Assembly (NCBI GenBank): GCA_963706605.1 | Contig: OY970165.1 | Location: forward strand, 310,001 to 374,000 | Origin: VRUE01 sp963706605 | GTDB lineage: Bacteria > Actinomycetota > Thermoleophilia > Solirubrobacterales > 70-9 | DNA: 64,000 bases | Direction of reading: 5' to 3' | Shown here: piece by piece, positions 17,648 through 26,887 of the stretch | Layout of the letters: every line of letters starts with the position of its first letter | Position numbering within the stretch: the stretch's first letter is position 1 | Position numbers and translations under genes: made by a program | Notes under the pieces: model-generated | The model's input: only the letters and a program-made list of their open reading frames with translations | What the model was told of the DNA's origin: nothing | The model's database searches: none

Positions 17648-18673
17648 TCAGCGTGGCTTCGGTCCCCAGTCCGGGCCGAAATCCGTGGTCAATTTGCCGC
17701 GACCCGCGAAGAGGAGGCGGGCGCCGGTGCCATCGGCGTGCATCACGTAGAGGTCCGCATTGCGCTTCCCTCCCACCCGGCTGAAGGCGATGCTGCGCCC
17801 GTCGGGCGAGAAGACCGGCCCCCGGTCCACGAATGGGCCGTGGGTCAGCACGGTCCGCCCGCCGCCGCCGGCTCTGATCGAGAGGATCCGCGTGTGGTGG
17901 CCCGAGTGGCCGTTGAAGACGATGCGGTCCCCCGACGGCGAGTAGGACGGGGATCCGTCGCCGGGCCTCGAGGTCAGCGGACGCAGGCCGGAGCCGTCGG
18001 AGCCGACGGTGAAGAGACCTCCCTTGCCGTGGTAGCGCCTGGCGAAGACGATCCGGCGGCCGTCCGGGGAGAACTCCGGCGTCCTCGCCGGGGCGGGACC
18101 GGAGGTCAGTTGGGTCATCCCATCGCCGTCGAGGCCGACCGTGAAGATCTGGGGGTCTTCGAGTGGCGGCGGCGCCGCCGCCAGCACGAGCCGGCGACCG
18201 TCCGGCGAGACCGACAGCGAGAGGATCCGGTAGCCCACGGGAGCGGGAAATACCGGGGCGCCGAGCGCACCGGCGGGCGCCGACGCGGACTTGACGTAGA
18301 TCTGGTTCCTGGCTTCGAGGTTGCGGTCGGCGATCTGGCGGACGTAGGCGAAGCGGCGCCCGTCGGCGAAGAAGACCGGCGAGTAGTCGTCCTCGAATTC
18401 GGGCCGGTCAAAGCCCCGCGTGATCCGCTTGGCGCCGGTCCAATCGGGCGACACCCGCCAGATCGCGTGGCTTTCATGGCCGGATACGAAGGCGTCGCTG
18501 CGGAACGCGATCGGGCCGTTGCCACCGCGGAAGGTCGACGTATGGGCGGTGGAGCTCGCGCTGGGGGCGGCCGGGCCGGGCAACGTAACTGGGGCTGCCG
18601 GCGGCGCGCCCAGCGCGAAGGCGCCGATCAGCGCAAGGCCGACGAGGAGGCGAAGCTGTAAAGCGCGGCTCAC
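17648..18673 (-). CDS. Exported TolB-like WD40 (PD40) beta-propeller protein
   Basis: 341 residues. Signal peptide at about 1-28 (LRLLVGLALIGAFALGAPPA). The mature part has repeated PD40 blades: FFADGRRFAYVR, VSPDGRRLVLAA, FSPDGRRIVFAR, YSPSGDRIVFNG and FSPDGRSIAFSR. In TolB-type proteins such propellers bind protein partners; no catalytic domain is attached, and the partner is unknown. It is convergent with the KAP gene, only 18 bp apart, and separate from the DUF2252 gene upstream. Confidence 0.88.
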   Translation of the reverse strand: MSRALQLRLLVGLALIGAFALGAPPAAPVTLPGPAAPSASSTAHTSTFRGGNGPIAFRSDAFVSGHESHAIWRVSPDWTGAKRITRGFDRPEFEDDYSPVFFADGRRFAYVRQIADRNLEARNQIYVKSASAPAGALGAPVFPAPVGYRILSLSVSPDGRRLVLAAAPPPLEDPQIFTVGLDGDGMTQLTSGPAPARTPEFSPDGRRIVFARRYHGKGGLFTVGSDGSGLRPLTSRPGDGSPSYSPSGDRIVFNGHSGHHTRILSIRAGGGGRTVLTHGPFVDRGPVFSPDGRSIAFSRVGGKRNADLYVMHADGTGARLLFAGRGKLTTDFGPDWGPKPR

Positions 18674-18704
18674 TGCGCAGTCAGACTAGGGTGCCAACCG
18701 GCGA

Positions 18705-20114
18705 CTAGAGCTGTTGGGCTTCGACCCTGCCCTCGCGCACCGCGTCCTGCAGGACCTCGTAGTCGCGTTCGTTCTGGTCCGCGTAGGCCTCGGCGAACTC
18801 GGCCAGCGCCCGGTCGAAGGTGTCCCCCTTGCCGAGGTAGGCGCCGATCGCGATCCGGTCGCCGCCGCGCGCGTGTGCGTGGGCCAGGGTCATCCCGCAG
18901 ACCTGCCCGTAGGCGGTCATGCCGCGCAGGTCCATCGTCTCCACCCGAGCCGATCCCTTCCAGTCCCAGAGCTGGCGGACGTAGAAGTCGCGGCGCTTGC
19001 CGTCGACCCCTTTGGCCCTGACCCAACCCAACAGGATGTCGCTCGCCGCCTGCATCAGCCTCTGCCCCTGGACGACGCGCTCGCCCTGGTGGTCGAACCG
19101 GCTCGGCGCCGTGTAGGGCTCAAGCACGGACTGCTGCGCTTCCTTCACCTGCAGGAACAGCGGGTCACGCTGGTCCCGTCCCGTCAACAGGACGATCCAG
19201 GCGCGAGTCCCGACACTGCCCACACCGACCACTTTGAAGGCGGCGTCGACGTACCGGTAGCCGTCGAGCAGGGCGCGGCGGTCGAGGTCGAGCGAGTCGC
19301 GGTAGTCGGCGAAGACCTTCAGCACCAGGGCTTCGACGTCGACGTCCTCGGCCTCGTCCTTGGCCAGCTCCCCGATCGGGACGATCAGGGGCGGGTCGCT
19401 GATGATGCGCAGCTTCCCGTCGACTTCACAGGTCAGCTTCGAGAAGGCGCGCATCCGGTCCTTGGCCTGGGCCTTCGCCACGCCGCGTTCGAAGGTCTTT
19501 TTCTCCCTGCCGCCCACCGCCGCACCCCACCCGGCGGCGATCGCCGCCTGATCGATCCGCTGGTACCAGACTTCGAGGGTGCTCATCTCAGACAGACTGC
19601 GCATCGTCTCCCGATATTCCGCCGCCATCGCCTGGATGATTCGCCGCCGCTGCGCCCGGTCGAAGCCGCGCTCCCGACCAGCCACGGCGAAGCTCGCGGC
19701 GAGGCGCTTGACGTCCCACTCCCAGGGGCCGGGCAGCGTCTCGTCGAAATCGTTGACGTCGAAGACGAGCTGGCGCTCCGGAGAGGCGAAGGCGCCGAAG
19801 TTCGAGAGGTGGGCATCGCCGCAGAGCTGCACCTCGAACCCGGACCGTGGGGTCGGGGCGAGGTCGGCGGCCATCACCGCGGCGGCGCCGCGGTAGAAGG
19901 CGAACGGCGAGGCCAGCATCCGGCCGTAGCGAAGGGGGACCAGCTGGCCCACCCGCGAGGCGGCCTGGTGCTCGAGCAGCTCAACCGGGTCGGCGCGATC
20001 ACCGGCCGGCTCCCACTCGCCGTGGCTCGTGCGCGGCGCCGGCGAGCGGGCGGCTTTGCCTCCGGCGGCGCGCTCGGCGGGCGATCGGGGGCTGTCTTTG
20101 AGGGCGGACGTCAT
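18705..20114 (-). CDS. DUF2252 family protein
   Basis: 469 residues matching the full length of DUF2252. Diagnostic parts are RYGRMLASPFAFYRGAAAVM, VQLCGDAHLSNFGAFASPER, VFDVNDFDETLPGPWEWDVK and RDPLFLQVKEAQQSVLEPY. The LCGDAHLSNFG and DVNDFDE blocks resemble the catalytic and metal-binding loops of kinase-fold phosphotransferases, so it may be an uncharacterised kinase-like enzyme; no substrate is known. The N-terminal 40 residues are low-complexity. It begins 2 bp after the MFS gene's stop, so both are probably co-transcribed. Confidence 0.9.
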   Translation of the reverse strand: MTSALKDSPRSPAERAAGGKAARSPAPRTSHGEWEPAGDRADPVELLEHQAASRVGQLVPLRYGRMLASPFAFYRGAAAVMAADLAPTPRSGFEVQLCGDAHLSNFGAFASPERQLVFDVNDFDETLPGPWEWDVKRLAASFAVAGRERGFDRAQRRRIIQAMAAEYRETMRSLSEMSTLEVWYQRIDQAAIAAGWGAAVGGREKKTFERGVAKAQAKDRMRAFSKLTCEVDGKLRIISDPPLIVPIGELAKDEAEDVDVEALVLKVFADYRDSLDLDRRALLDGYRYVDAAFKVVGVGSVGTRAWIVLLTGRDQRDPLFLQVKEAQQSVLEPYTAPSRFDHQGERVVQGQRLMQAASDILLGWVRAKGVDGKRRDFYVRQLWDWKGSARVETMDLRGMTAYGQVCGMTLAHAHARGGDRIAIGAYLGKGDTFDRALAEFAEAYADQNERDYEVLQDAVREGRVEAQQL

Positions 20115-20116
20115 AA

Positions 20117-21739
20117 CTAGACGGTGACAGGTTCAGAAAGCGGCGGGTCGGGCCCGGCCTGCAACTGGTCGAAGCGCGTGTCGGGCAGGCGGCGCGTGGT
20201 CCAGAAGGAGGCGAGGACGAGCAGAGCCGCGAAGAGGAAGGCGGTCTTCAGGGCGGTCAGCTGCGCGTCTTCGTAGTTTTCGACCAGCGCGTCCACCGTC
20301 GCCGGCGGGAGCCCGGCCGCGCGGGCGCCGGCTTCGACCTGATCGGAGGCGACGAAGCTGCCGCCGGCGCTGAGCTGGACATGGACCTGTTCGGTGACGT
20401 CGCTGGAGATGCGCGGATCGTCGGCGATGTTCGACGTGAAGGCCGTGATCAGGCCGCTGATCACGATCGCACCGAGCAGCGCGGTCCCCAGCGAGGAACC
20501 GAGCTGCTGCGCCGTGTTCTGCAGGCCGCCCGCCTCGCTGCGATCGGCGTCCCCGACCGCGGACTGGACCACGTTGCCGAGCTGGGAGACGATCAGGCCC
20601 ATGCCGACGCCGAGCACTCCCATCGCCACCAGGAAGGAGCCGTTGTCGAGCTGCGGCTCGATCGTGTCGAGGAGCAGCAGGGTGGCGACGAGCACGACCA
20701 GCAACCCGGCCCGCACCAGCGTCCGCGGCGTGAATCGGGTCGCCAGCGCCGAGCCGGCGATCGCGGTGAGGAAGAGGCCGGCCGAAGCGGGCAGCATCCG
20801 CACCCCGGTTTCGAGCGCGTCGAGGCCCTGGACGATCTGCAGGAAGAGCGGAATCGTGAAGAAGACCCCCATCAGGATCAGGTTCTGGGCGAGCAGCATC
20901 GTGACCCCACCCCGCAGCGACGGAACGCGAAGCAGCCGCAGGTGGACGAGTGGCTCGAGGCCTCGCTCTTCCCGGCGGCGCTCCCATGCAGCGAAGCCCG
21001 CCAGAACCAGAGCACCGGCCGCGATCACGAATGGGGTCAGGGCGAAGCCGAACGGCTCGACCGGCGAGCTGCGCGGCTGCAACCAGCCCCAGTTGCTCGC
21101 CTGCAGGACACCGAAGACGACCAGGGCGAGGCCGGCGGCAGAGAGCACGCTGCCGACCCAGTCGAGGCTGTGCTCGCCCTCGGTCCGTGCGGGCTCGCGG
21201 ATCAGTCGCGTGCCGGCGAGGATGCCGAGCGCAACCACCACCTCGCCGGCGAACACCAGGCGCCAGGTGAAGTCGGTCGTCATCCAACCGCCGAGGATCG
21301 GGCCGACGGCGATCCCGGCGCCGGCAACCCCGCCGAGGACGCCGTAGGCGACGGCGCGCTCGCGGCCCTCGTAGGAGCCGGCGACCAGGGCGACGAGGGC
21401 CGGCATCACCAGCGCCGCTCCGATGCCCTCGAGGATCGACCAGCCGAACGTCAGCGACGGCACGCTCCACGAGACGGCGGTCAGGCCCGAGCCGATCCCG
21501 TAGATGCAGAGGCCGATGATGAAGGCGCGGCGGCGCCCCCAGATGTCGCCCAGCTTGCCGCCGGTCAACATCAGCCCAGCCATGACCAGTGCGTAGAGGG
21601 CGATCACGGCCTGGATCGTGGTCACGGTCGTGTCGAAGTCATCGACCAACTGGGAGATCGCGACGTTCATCACCGCCTGGTCGAGCACCATCAGGAACTG
21701 AGCGGTCGCCAGGACCGCAAGGACTCCCCACTTAGCCAT
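20117..21739 (-). CDS. MFS drug exporter, DHA2 (EmrB/QacA) family
   Basis: 540 residues from the ATG at 21739, with AAGGGAAG upstream; the frame continues to 21859 but that extension is basic and not conserved. About 14 transmembrane segments. Motifs: LDQAVMNVAISQL at the first helix (antiporter-type D), GGKLGDIWGRRR (MFS motif A) and VLGGVAGAGIAVGPILGGWM (motif C, the antiporter signature). It likely exports a toxic compound by proton exchange. The C-terminal soluble part contains an alanine-rich helix. DUF2252 is co-transcribed downstream. Confidence 0.92.
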   Translation of the reverse strand: MAKWGVLAVLATAQFLMVLDQAVMNVAISQLVDDFDTTVTTIQAVIALYALVMAGLMLTGGKLGDIWGRRRAFIIGLCIYGIGSGLTAVSWSVPSLTFGWSILEGIGAALVMPALVALVAGSYEGRERAVAYGVLGGVAGAGIAVGPILGGWMTTDFTWRLVFAGEVVVALGILAGTRLIREPARTEGEHSLDWVGSVLSAAGLALVVFGVLQASNWGWLQPRSSPVEPFGFALTPFVIAAGALVLAGFAAWERRREERGLEPLVHLRLLRVPSLRGGVTMLLAQNLILMGVFFTIPLFLQIVQGLDALETGVRMLPASAGLFLTAIAGSALATRFTPRTLVRAGLLVVLVATLLLLDTIEPQLDNGSFLVAMGVLGVGMGLIVSQLGNVVQSAVGDADRSEAGGLQNTAQQLGSSLGTALLGAIVISGLITAFTSNIADDPRISSDVTEQVHVQLSAGGSFVASDQVEAGARAAGLPPATVDALVENYEDAQLTALKTAFLFAALLVLASFWTTRRLPDTRFDQLQAGPDPPLSEPVTV

Positions 21740-21771
21740 TGTTTGTGACTTCCCTTTCGTTGTTCGGTGGG

Positions 21772-22389
21772 CTAACGGCCCTTGACGGCGACGGTCAACG
21801 CTAGCTCCAGCCACTTGAAATGGCAATCGACGTCGCCGAACCCAGCCCCGCGAAGCCACCCCATCTGAGCGGCGAGGTCCGCCAGCCGATCAGACGGATC
21901 GTCCTCGACCCGGCCGATCTCGCGGCGAAAGCGCTCGTGCAGCTGCGGGGTGGCGGAGCTGACCAGGTCGAGGCTGGCAAAGACCCCGCCGGGGGCGAGC
22001 AGGTCGTGGACTTCGGCGAACAGGGCCCGCTTGCGCTCGTCCTCGAGGTGATGGATCGCGAGCCCGGAGACAACTGCGTCGAACGGTCCCGGCTCGGCCA
22101 GCGGAGAGGCCAGGTCGTGGCCTCGCAACTCGATCCCCCGATCGCCGCCGAGGCGCTCGCCGGCGCGTTCGAGCATCGGTTCGGAGGAGTCGATGCCGAT
22201 CGCCCGTGCCTCTGGATGGCACTCCCGAACCAGGCCGATCAGCCGGCCGTCCCCGGTGCCGAGGTCGAGGAAGCGATCAACTCGCTCGGGCAGAGCCTCC
22301 AGCAACAGCTCCTCGGCGATCCGGCGGTGGGGAATCTCACGCGAGAGATACTCGGAGACACGCCCCGGCTCCGACCACTCAGTCGCCAT
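21772..22389 (-). CDS. SAM-dependent methyltransferase
   Basis: 205 residues, class I Rossmann methyltransferase. Motif I is FLDLGTGDGRLIGLV at about 40, motif II ends AIGIDSSEPML, and VVSGLAIHHLED and LLAPGGVFASLDLV represent motifs IV and VI. The substrate is unknown; the overall form resembles small-molecule or trans-aconitate-type methyltransferases. The reading frame is open far upstream, but ATG 22389 starts MATEWSEPGRVSEYLS, the usual N-terminus. It is divergent from dtd across 72 bp. Confidence 0.88.
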   Translation of the reverse strand: MATEWSEPGRVSEYLSREIPHRRIAEELLLEALPERVDRFLDLGTGDGRLIGLVRECHPEARAIGIDSSEPMLERAGERLGGDRGIELRGHDLASPLAEPGPFDAVVSGLAIHHLEDERKRALFAEVHDLLAPGGVFASLDLVSSATPQLHERFRREIGRVEDDPSDRLADLAAQMGWLRGAGFGDVDCHFKWLELALTVAVKGR

Positions 22390-22461
22390 GCGAACCCACG
22401 CTAGCAGTGGGTCGCAACCCCGGCCGGCGGTGTAGTTTTGCCGGATGCGGAGGGGGAAGGT

Positions 22462-22878
22462 TTGAGGGCGCTGGTCCAGCGGGTCAGCCAGGCGACTGTC
22501 GACGTCGAGGGTGAGCGGGTGGCGCAGATCGGCCCCGGCATGTTGGTGCTGCTCGGCGTCAGCCGTGAGGACGGCACGGAGGACGCCGACCGCCTCGCCG
22601 AAAAGGTGCGGGCACTGCGAATCTTCGACGATGCCGAGGGCCGCATGAACGAGCCGCTGGGAGAGCGCGAGGCGCTCTGCGTCAGCCAGTTCACGCTGTA
22701 CGGGGACGCGCGCAAGGGGAACCGACCCAGCTACCGCGAGGCCGCGCCGGCCGAGCAGGCCGAACCGCTCTACGACCACTTCTGCGAGCGCCTCGGCGCG
22801 GCCAAGGGAGTGTTCGGCGCCTGCATGGGGGTTGCCCTCGTCAACGACGGCCCGGTGACCCTGATGGTCGAGGCCTGA
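22462..22878 (+). CDS. dtd: D-aminoacyl-tRNA deacylase
   Basis: 138 residues. Hydrolyses D-aminoacyl-tRNA (and Gly-tRNA-Ala), acting as a chiral proofreader in translation. Both signature motifs are present: SQFTLYGD and NDGPVTLMVE, together with RALVQRVSQATVDVEG at the start. A TTG at 22462 is chosen because GGAGGGGGAAGG lies just upstream and the product then begins at the conserved first strand. A longer in-frame start at 22438 would lack a ribosome site. Confidence 0.95.
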   Translation: MRALVQRVSQATVDVEGERVAQIGPGMLVLLGVSREDGTEDADRLAEKVRALRIFDDAEGRMNEPLGEREALCVSQFTLYGDARKGNRPSYREAAPAEQAEPLYDHFCERLGAAKGVFGACMGVALVNDGPVTLMVEA

Positions 22879-22898
22879 GGCACTGGGATACTCCCGCC

Positions 22899-23738
22899 GT
22901 GGAGCAGCCGGCCGAACACAGCGGAGCAATCGAGATAGAGGGACGACGGCTGGCCTGGCGATCGGTGGGCGAGGGACCACCACTGATGCTCATCACCGGC
23001 TACTCGGGAGCCGCGGCGGGTTGGGACCCGCAATTCCTCGCGGCGCTGGGACACTCGTTCGAGGTGATCTGCCCAGACAATCGCGGCATGGGCGACTCGC
23101 AGCTGGGAGAGCTGGATGAGCCGCTGACGATCGACGCGATGGCCGCTGACGTCGAGGCCCTGCTCGACGCGCTCGAGATCGACCGCTTGCCCGTCGCCGG
23201 CTGGTCGATGGGCGGCTTCATCGCCCAGGCGCTGGCAGCGCGGGCGTCGGCTCGGGTCGAGGCGCTGGTGCTGCTCGCAACCAATCCCGGAGGCGCAGCG
23301 TCCGTGCCCTCAAGCGGGGAGGCTTGGGCACAGCTGACCGACCACTCGGGGACCCCGCGCGAGCAGGCGACCCGGCTGATCGAGCTTGTCTTCCCGCCCG
23401 CAGTGGCGGCTGATTTCGATCGCGACACCGGCGACCTGGTGGCCGCGGCGCGAGCAGAGCTGTCGCCGGCGTCACTGCAAGCGCAACAGCAGGCGATAGG
23501 CACCTGGCGCGGCGTCGACACGCCCTGTCTTGAGGACGGCTCCACCCTGCCCGTCCTCGCCGCCGGCGGTACCGAAGACGCCGTTATCCATCCCGAGAAC
23601 ACCAACCGGCTGGCCGTCCACTGGCCTGACTGCAAGGTCGAGTACTTCGAGCACTGCGGGCATGCCTTCATGGCGCAGGAGCCGGAACGACTCGCCGAGC
23701 TGATTACGTCTTTCCTGCGCGATGAGCAATCTCGCTGA
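22899..23738 (+). CDS. Alpha/beta-hydrolase
   Basis: 279 residues. Nucleophile elbow GWSMGG near residue 107, oxyanion region LITGYSGAAAGWDP, NRGMGDS, a likely acid in AGGTEDAV and catalytic histidine in CGHAFM. It looks like a soluble esterase or lactonase-type enzyme; the substrate is unknown. It starts with GTG 20 bp after dtd and overlaps the next gene by 17 bp, so dtd, hydrolase and two GNATs probably form one operon. Confidence 0.9.
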   Translation: MEQPAEHSGAIEIEGRRLAWRSVGEGPPLMLITGYSGAAAGWDPQFLAALGHSFEVICPDNRGMGDSQLGELDEPLTIDAMAADVEALLDALEIDRLPVAGWSMGGFIAQALAARASARVEALVLLATNPGGAASVPSSGEAWAQLTDHSGTPREQATRLIELVFPPAVAADFDRDTGDLVAAARAELSPASLQAQQQAIGTWRGVDTPCLEDGSTLPVLAAGGTEDAVIHPENTNRLAVHWPDCKVEYFEHCGHAFMAQEPERLAELITSFLRDEQSR

Positions 23739-24333
23739 GAACGAGGACCTGGCCCTGACGACCCGCCTCGAGGGGTCGATCGTCGTCCTGGAGCCGCTGG
23801 GTGAGGAGCACGCCGAGGCTCTCTGGGAGACGGCACAGGCGCCGGAGATCTGGACCTGGCTGTGGCCCGTCGGCAAGAGCCGCGAGCGCTTCGAGATGTG
23901 GATGGAGGCCTCGCTGACCGCCGCCGCGTCGGGCAAGGAGGGACCTTTTGCAACGCGCGAGAAGCGCAGCGGCCGGCTGGTCGGCAGCACCCGCTACCTC
24001 AACGTGCGACCACCCGATCGGGTGGTCGAGATCGGCTGGACCTGGCTCGAGCCGAGCGCCTGGGGCAGCGGCGCCAACGTCGAGGCGAAGCTGCTGATGC
24101 TCGAGCACGCCTTCGAGACGCTCGGCTGCCTGCGGGTCGAGTTCAAGACCGACGCCCGCAACGAACGCTCACGGGCCGCGCTGTCGGCCCTGCCCGCCCA
24201 GTTCGAGGGCATCATGCGCAAGCACATGATCGTCCCGGACGTGGGCGTCCGGGACTCCGCTTACTTCGGCATCATCGACGACGAGTGGCCCGAGGTCCGC
24301 GCCAACCTGCAGCGGCGCCTCGCTCAGGCATGA
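23722..24333 (+). CDS. GNAT acetyltransferase, RimJ/RimL type
   Basis: 203 residues. The pattern TRLEGSIVVLEPLGEEHAEA, GRLVGSTRYLNV, EIGWTWLEPSAWGSGANVEAK and RVEFKTDARNERSRAAL is that of ribosomal-protein-serine/alanine acetyltransferase-like proteins. The acetyl-CoA loop WGSGAN deviates from the usual Q/RxxGxG/A. It transfers acetyl from acetyl-CoA to an amine, probably a protein N-terminus or small molecule. It overlaps the neighbours on both sides (17 bp and ATGA). Confidence 0.9.
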   Translation: MSNLAENEDLALTTRLEGSIVVLEPLGEEHAEALWETAQAPEIWTWLWPVGKSRERFEMWMEASLTAAASGKEGPFATREKRSGRLVGSTRYLNVRPPDRVVEIGWTWLEPSAWGSGANVEAKLLMLEHAFETLGCLRVEFKTDARNERSRAALSALPAQFEGIMRKHMIVPDVGVRDSAYFGIIDDEWPEVRANLQRRLAQA

Positions 24334-24830
24334 CCACGCTGCGCTATGCCAATAGCGTGGAGGATCTCGACGCCGTCGAGCCGCTCTGGAACGCGCTCCA
24401 GGAGCACCACGCACGAATCACCCCTAGTCTCGGCCCCCGCACTCCGGCGCGGGCAACCGGGGACGCCTGGCGGATGCGCCGGTCCAAGTACGTGCGCTGG
24501 CTCGCGGACTCCGAGACCTTCTTCGTGATCGCCGAGAGTGCCGGTCGGCCGGTCGGCTACGCCTTCGTCACGGTCGGGCCCGGCTACGCGTCCTGGGCCA
24601 CCGGGGAGCGCGCCGCCGAGCTGGAGACCCTCTCCGTGCTGCCGGACCAGCGCGGCGACGGCGTCGGAGCGGCCCTGGTCGAGGCGGTCTGGAGCCGCCT
24701 CGAGGGGATCGGCGTCGACGAGATGGCGATCACGACGACCAGGACCAACGTCGACGCCCACCGCTTCTACGAACGGCAGGGCTTCGAGCCGGGCTTCGTC
24801 GTCTTCTACGGCAAGCGGGCACGCGGATAA
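24330..24830 (+). CDS. GNAT acetyltransferase
   Basis: 166 residues. The acetyl-CoA-binding core is LETLSVLPDQRGDGVGAALV (Q/RxxGxG/A in RGDGVG), followed by NVDAHRFYERQGFEPGFVVF. This is a small GNAT of unknown substrate. ATG 24330 overlaps the previous stop as ATGA, so it is translationally coupled to the RimL-like gene; the two share the fold but are not close copies. The gene is convergent with the TetR gene. Confidence 0.9.
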   Translation: MTTLRYANSVEDLDAVEPLWNALQEHHARITPSLGPRTPARATGDAWRMRRSKYVRWLADSETFFVIAESAGRPVGYAFVTVGPGYASWATGERAAELETLSVLPDQRGDGVGAALVEAVWSRLEGIGVDEMAITTTRTNVDAHRFYERQGFEPGFVVFYGKRARG

Positions 24831-24848
24831 AGACGCGCCCGCGCGGAT

Positions 24849-25457
24849 CTACGCGGTTTCGCCCAGCGCCTCGTCGATGAACGGCCCGAGCAGCTCGCCG
24901 GTGCGGACGGCGGTGATCTCGGGAGGATCGATCGGAGCGGTGATGTGGCTGATCGCGAGGCGGACGAGCGTCTCGGCCAGAAGCTGGGTCTGGTCAGCCG
25001 GGGCCTCGGGCCACCCCTCCTCGATCACGGCGGTGAGGCGGGCCGTCGCCCACTGCACGACGGGCATGCCCTGGGTGGTGACGAAGGGGAGCATGCCACC
25101 GGTGCCGTCGTCGCTGAGCAGGACACGGACGAGGGGGTCCTCGCCGGCGCTGCGCAGGAAGACCTCGAGCGCGGCGCCGACGGCAGCGCGGGGATCGTCG
25201 AGATGCTCACGCACAGCGGCCTCGACCCCGTCGAGGAAGCGTTCACCCTCGTGGATGACGAAGGCCTGGGCGAACTCGTCGCGACTGCCGAACTCCTTGT
25301 AAAGAGTCTGGCGGCTGACGCCGGCGGCGCTCGCCACGTCGGCCATGGTGATCTGCGACCAGGCGCGTTGCTGCAGCTCGTCGCGAGCCGCCGCGAACAG
25401 GGTCTCGCGCAGGAGCTGCCTGGCCGCCTGCGGATAAGGGGTGCGGGTCTCCGCCAT
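24849..25457 (-). CDS. TetR-family regulator of the alkane cassette
   Basis: 202 residues from the ATG at 25457. The N-terminal helix-turn-helix is ARDELQQRAWSQITMADVAS followed by AAGVSRQTLYKEFGSRDEFA, typical of TetR/AcrR repressors. The C-terminal part is helical with a likely ligand pocket. It lies 26 bp after the rubredoxin gene, so it is the third gene of an alkB-rubredoxin-tetR operon and probably controls it, by analogy with AlkU regulators in actinobacteria. The candidate operator is the inverted repeat at 26888-26914. Confidence 0.88.
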   Translation of the reverse strand: MAETRTPYPQAARQLLRETLFAAARDELQQRAWSQITMADVASAAGVSRQTLYKEFGSRDEFAQAFVIHEGERFLDGVEAAVREHLDDPRAAVGAALEVFLRSAGEDPLVRVLLSDDGTGGMLPFVTTQGMPVVQWATARLTAVIEEGWPEAPADQTQLLAETLVRLAISHITAPIDPPEITAVRTGELLGPFIDEALGETA

Positions 25458-25483
25458 GCCGCCAATCGTCGCAGCGGAAGCGG

Positions 25484-25660
25484 TCACTCGTCGGTCCCGG
25501 GGCCGGGCTCGAAATCGACCTTGTCGTAGATCCCGCAGTCCGGGCAGTGCCACTCGTCCGGGACCTGGCTCCATGCCGTGCCGGGTGGGAAGCCCTCGCG
25601 CGGATGACCGGCCCCCTCGTCGTAGACGTAGCCGCAGCCGGGGCAGTGCCAGGCGCTCAC
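25484..25660 (-). CDS. Rubredoxin (AlkG type)
   Basis: 58 residues from the GTG at 25660. Iron is bound by four cysteines, C6-x2-C9 in HCPGCGYVYDE and C39-x2-C42 in WHCPDCG, with the FPPGTAWSQVPDEW linker of rubredoxins. It passes electrons from a rubredoxin reductase to AlkB. The start overlaps the alkB stop as GTGA, indicating coupled translation. The frame is open to 25792, but that extension lies inside alkB and lacks rubredoxin character. No rubredoxin reductase is in the window. Confidence 0.95.
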   Translation of the reverse strand: MSAWHCPGCGYVYDEGAGHPREGFPPGTAWSQVPDEWHCPDCGIYDKVDFEPGPGTDE

Positions 25661-26844
25661 GCCCCCGCCGCCCCGTAGCGGGCGAGCACCTTGCGCCTTG
25701 CCCGCGGCTGGATGTTGGCGCGGTCCAGGTCGCCGTCGTAGTGGTCGAGCAGGCGGCGGTCCATCACCCGCCGCCACAGAGGTGGGAACCAAGCGAGCAG
25801 GATCATCCCGGCGTAGCCGGTGGGGAGCTGCGGCGCCTCTTCAACGTGGCGCAGCGCCTGGTAGCGCCGGGTCGGGTTGGCGTGGTGGTCGCTGTGGCGC
25901 TGCAGGTGGTAGAGGAGGACGTTGGAGGCGACGTTGTTGCTGTTCCAGCTGTGCTCCGGAAGGCAGCGCTCGTAGCGGCCGTCCTCGCGCTTCTGCCGCA
26001 GCAGCCCGTAGTGCTCGAGGTAGTTGACGACCTCGAGCAGCGAGAAGCCGACGACCGCCTGCAGCAGCAGGTAGGGCAGGACGACGACACCGAAGACGGC
26101 GACCAGCGCCGCGAACAGGACGACCGTCATCGCCCAGGCCTGGAGGATGTCGTTGTGGATCGACAAGGGCGAGTGGCCCAGCCGGTCGAGGCGGGAGCGC
26201 TCCAACCCCCAGGCCGAGCCGAGGCTGCCGGAGACAGTGCGCGGCAGGAACGCCCAGAAGCTCTCCCCCAGCCGCGCGCTGGCCGGGTCCTCCGGAGTTG
26301 CGACGCGGACGTGGTGGCCGCGGTTGTGCTCGATGAAGAAGTGCCCGTAACCGCTCTGCGCCAGCGCCACCTTGCTCAGCCACTTCTCCATGCTGGCGCG
26401 CTTGTGCCCGAGCTCGTGGGCGGTGTTGATTGCGACCCCGCTGACCATCGCCATCGTCAGCGCCAGCCCAATGCTGTCGACCGTCGAGAGGCCGCCGTCC
26501 GCCCAGAGCCAGCAGGCGAAGACCAGTCCCGCGTACTGGAGCGGGATGAAGGCGTAGGTGCACCATCGGTAGTAGCGGTCCCGCTCAAGCCACTTGACGA
26601 TGCTGTCGGGCGGGTTTGCCGCGTCAACTCCGACCAGGAAGTCGAGCAACGGGAAGATCACGAAGACGAGCATCGGGCCGTAGAACCAGAAGACGCCAAG
26701 GCCGGTCAGCGACACCAGGCCCCAGGCGATGAACGGCAGCAGCGGCACGATCAGGCCCAGCAACCAGGCGTAGCGCTTCGGGTCCTGCCAGGTCGCCGGG
26801 CTGAGCTCGGACTCGGCTGCATGGGTGTGCGTAGCTGCCTCCAT
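25657..26844 (-). CDS. alkB: Alkane 1-monooxygenase
   Basis: 395 residues, integral membrane di-iron hydroxylase converting n-alkanes to 1-alkanols. The histidine boxes are HELGHK (143-148), EHNRGHH (172-178) and LQRHSDHH (314-321), plus NYLEHYG (274-280). Five or six hydrophobic segments are visible. ATG 26844 follows GGAGGAGCGCC; an in-frame extension to 26925 would cross the operator. Electrons come from the rubredoxin encoded next. Chain-length range cannot be read safely. The operon is alkB, rubredoxin, tetR. Confidence 0.97.
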   Translation of the reverse strand: MEAATHTHAAESELSPATWQDPKRYAWLLGLIVPLLPFIAWGLVSLTGLGVFWFYGPMLVFVIFPLLDFLVGVDAANPPDSIVKWLERDRYYRWCTYAFIPLQYAGLVFACWLWADGGLSTVDSIGLALTMAMVSGVAINTAHELGHKRASMEKWLSKVALAQSGYGHFFIEHNRGHHVRVATPEDPASARLGESFWAFLPRTVSGSLGSAWGLERSRLDRLGHSPLSIHNDILQAWAMTVVLFAALVAVFGVVVLPYLLLQAVVGFSLLEVVNYLEHYGLLRQKREDGRYERCLPEHSWNSNNVASNVLLYHLQRHSDHHANPTRRYQALRHVEEAPQLPTGYAGMILLAWFPPLWRRVMDRRLLDHYDGDLDRANIQPRARRKVLARYGAAGA

Positions 26845-26887
26845 CGTGGCGCTCCTCCTTGTCAGATCCACTGAAATCGTCTGCGTG

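Noticed and set aside
20381..21748. 455-codon open frame opposite the MFS transporter
   Set aside because: Charged, low-complexity shadow; the minus strand encodes 14 membrane helices with MFS motifs.
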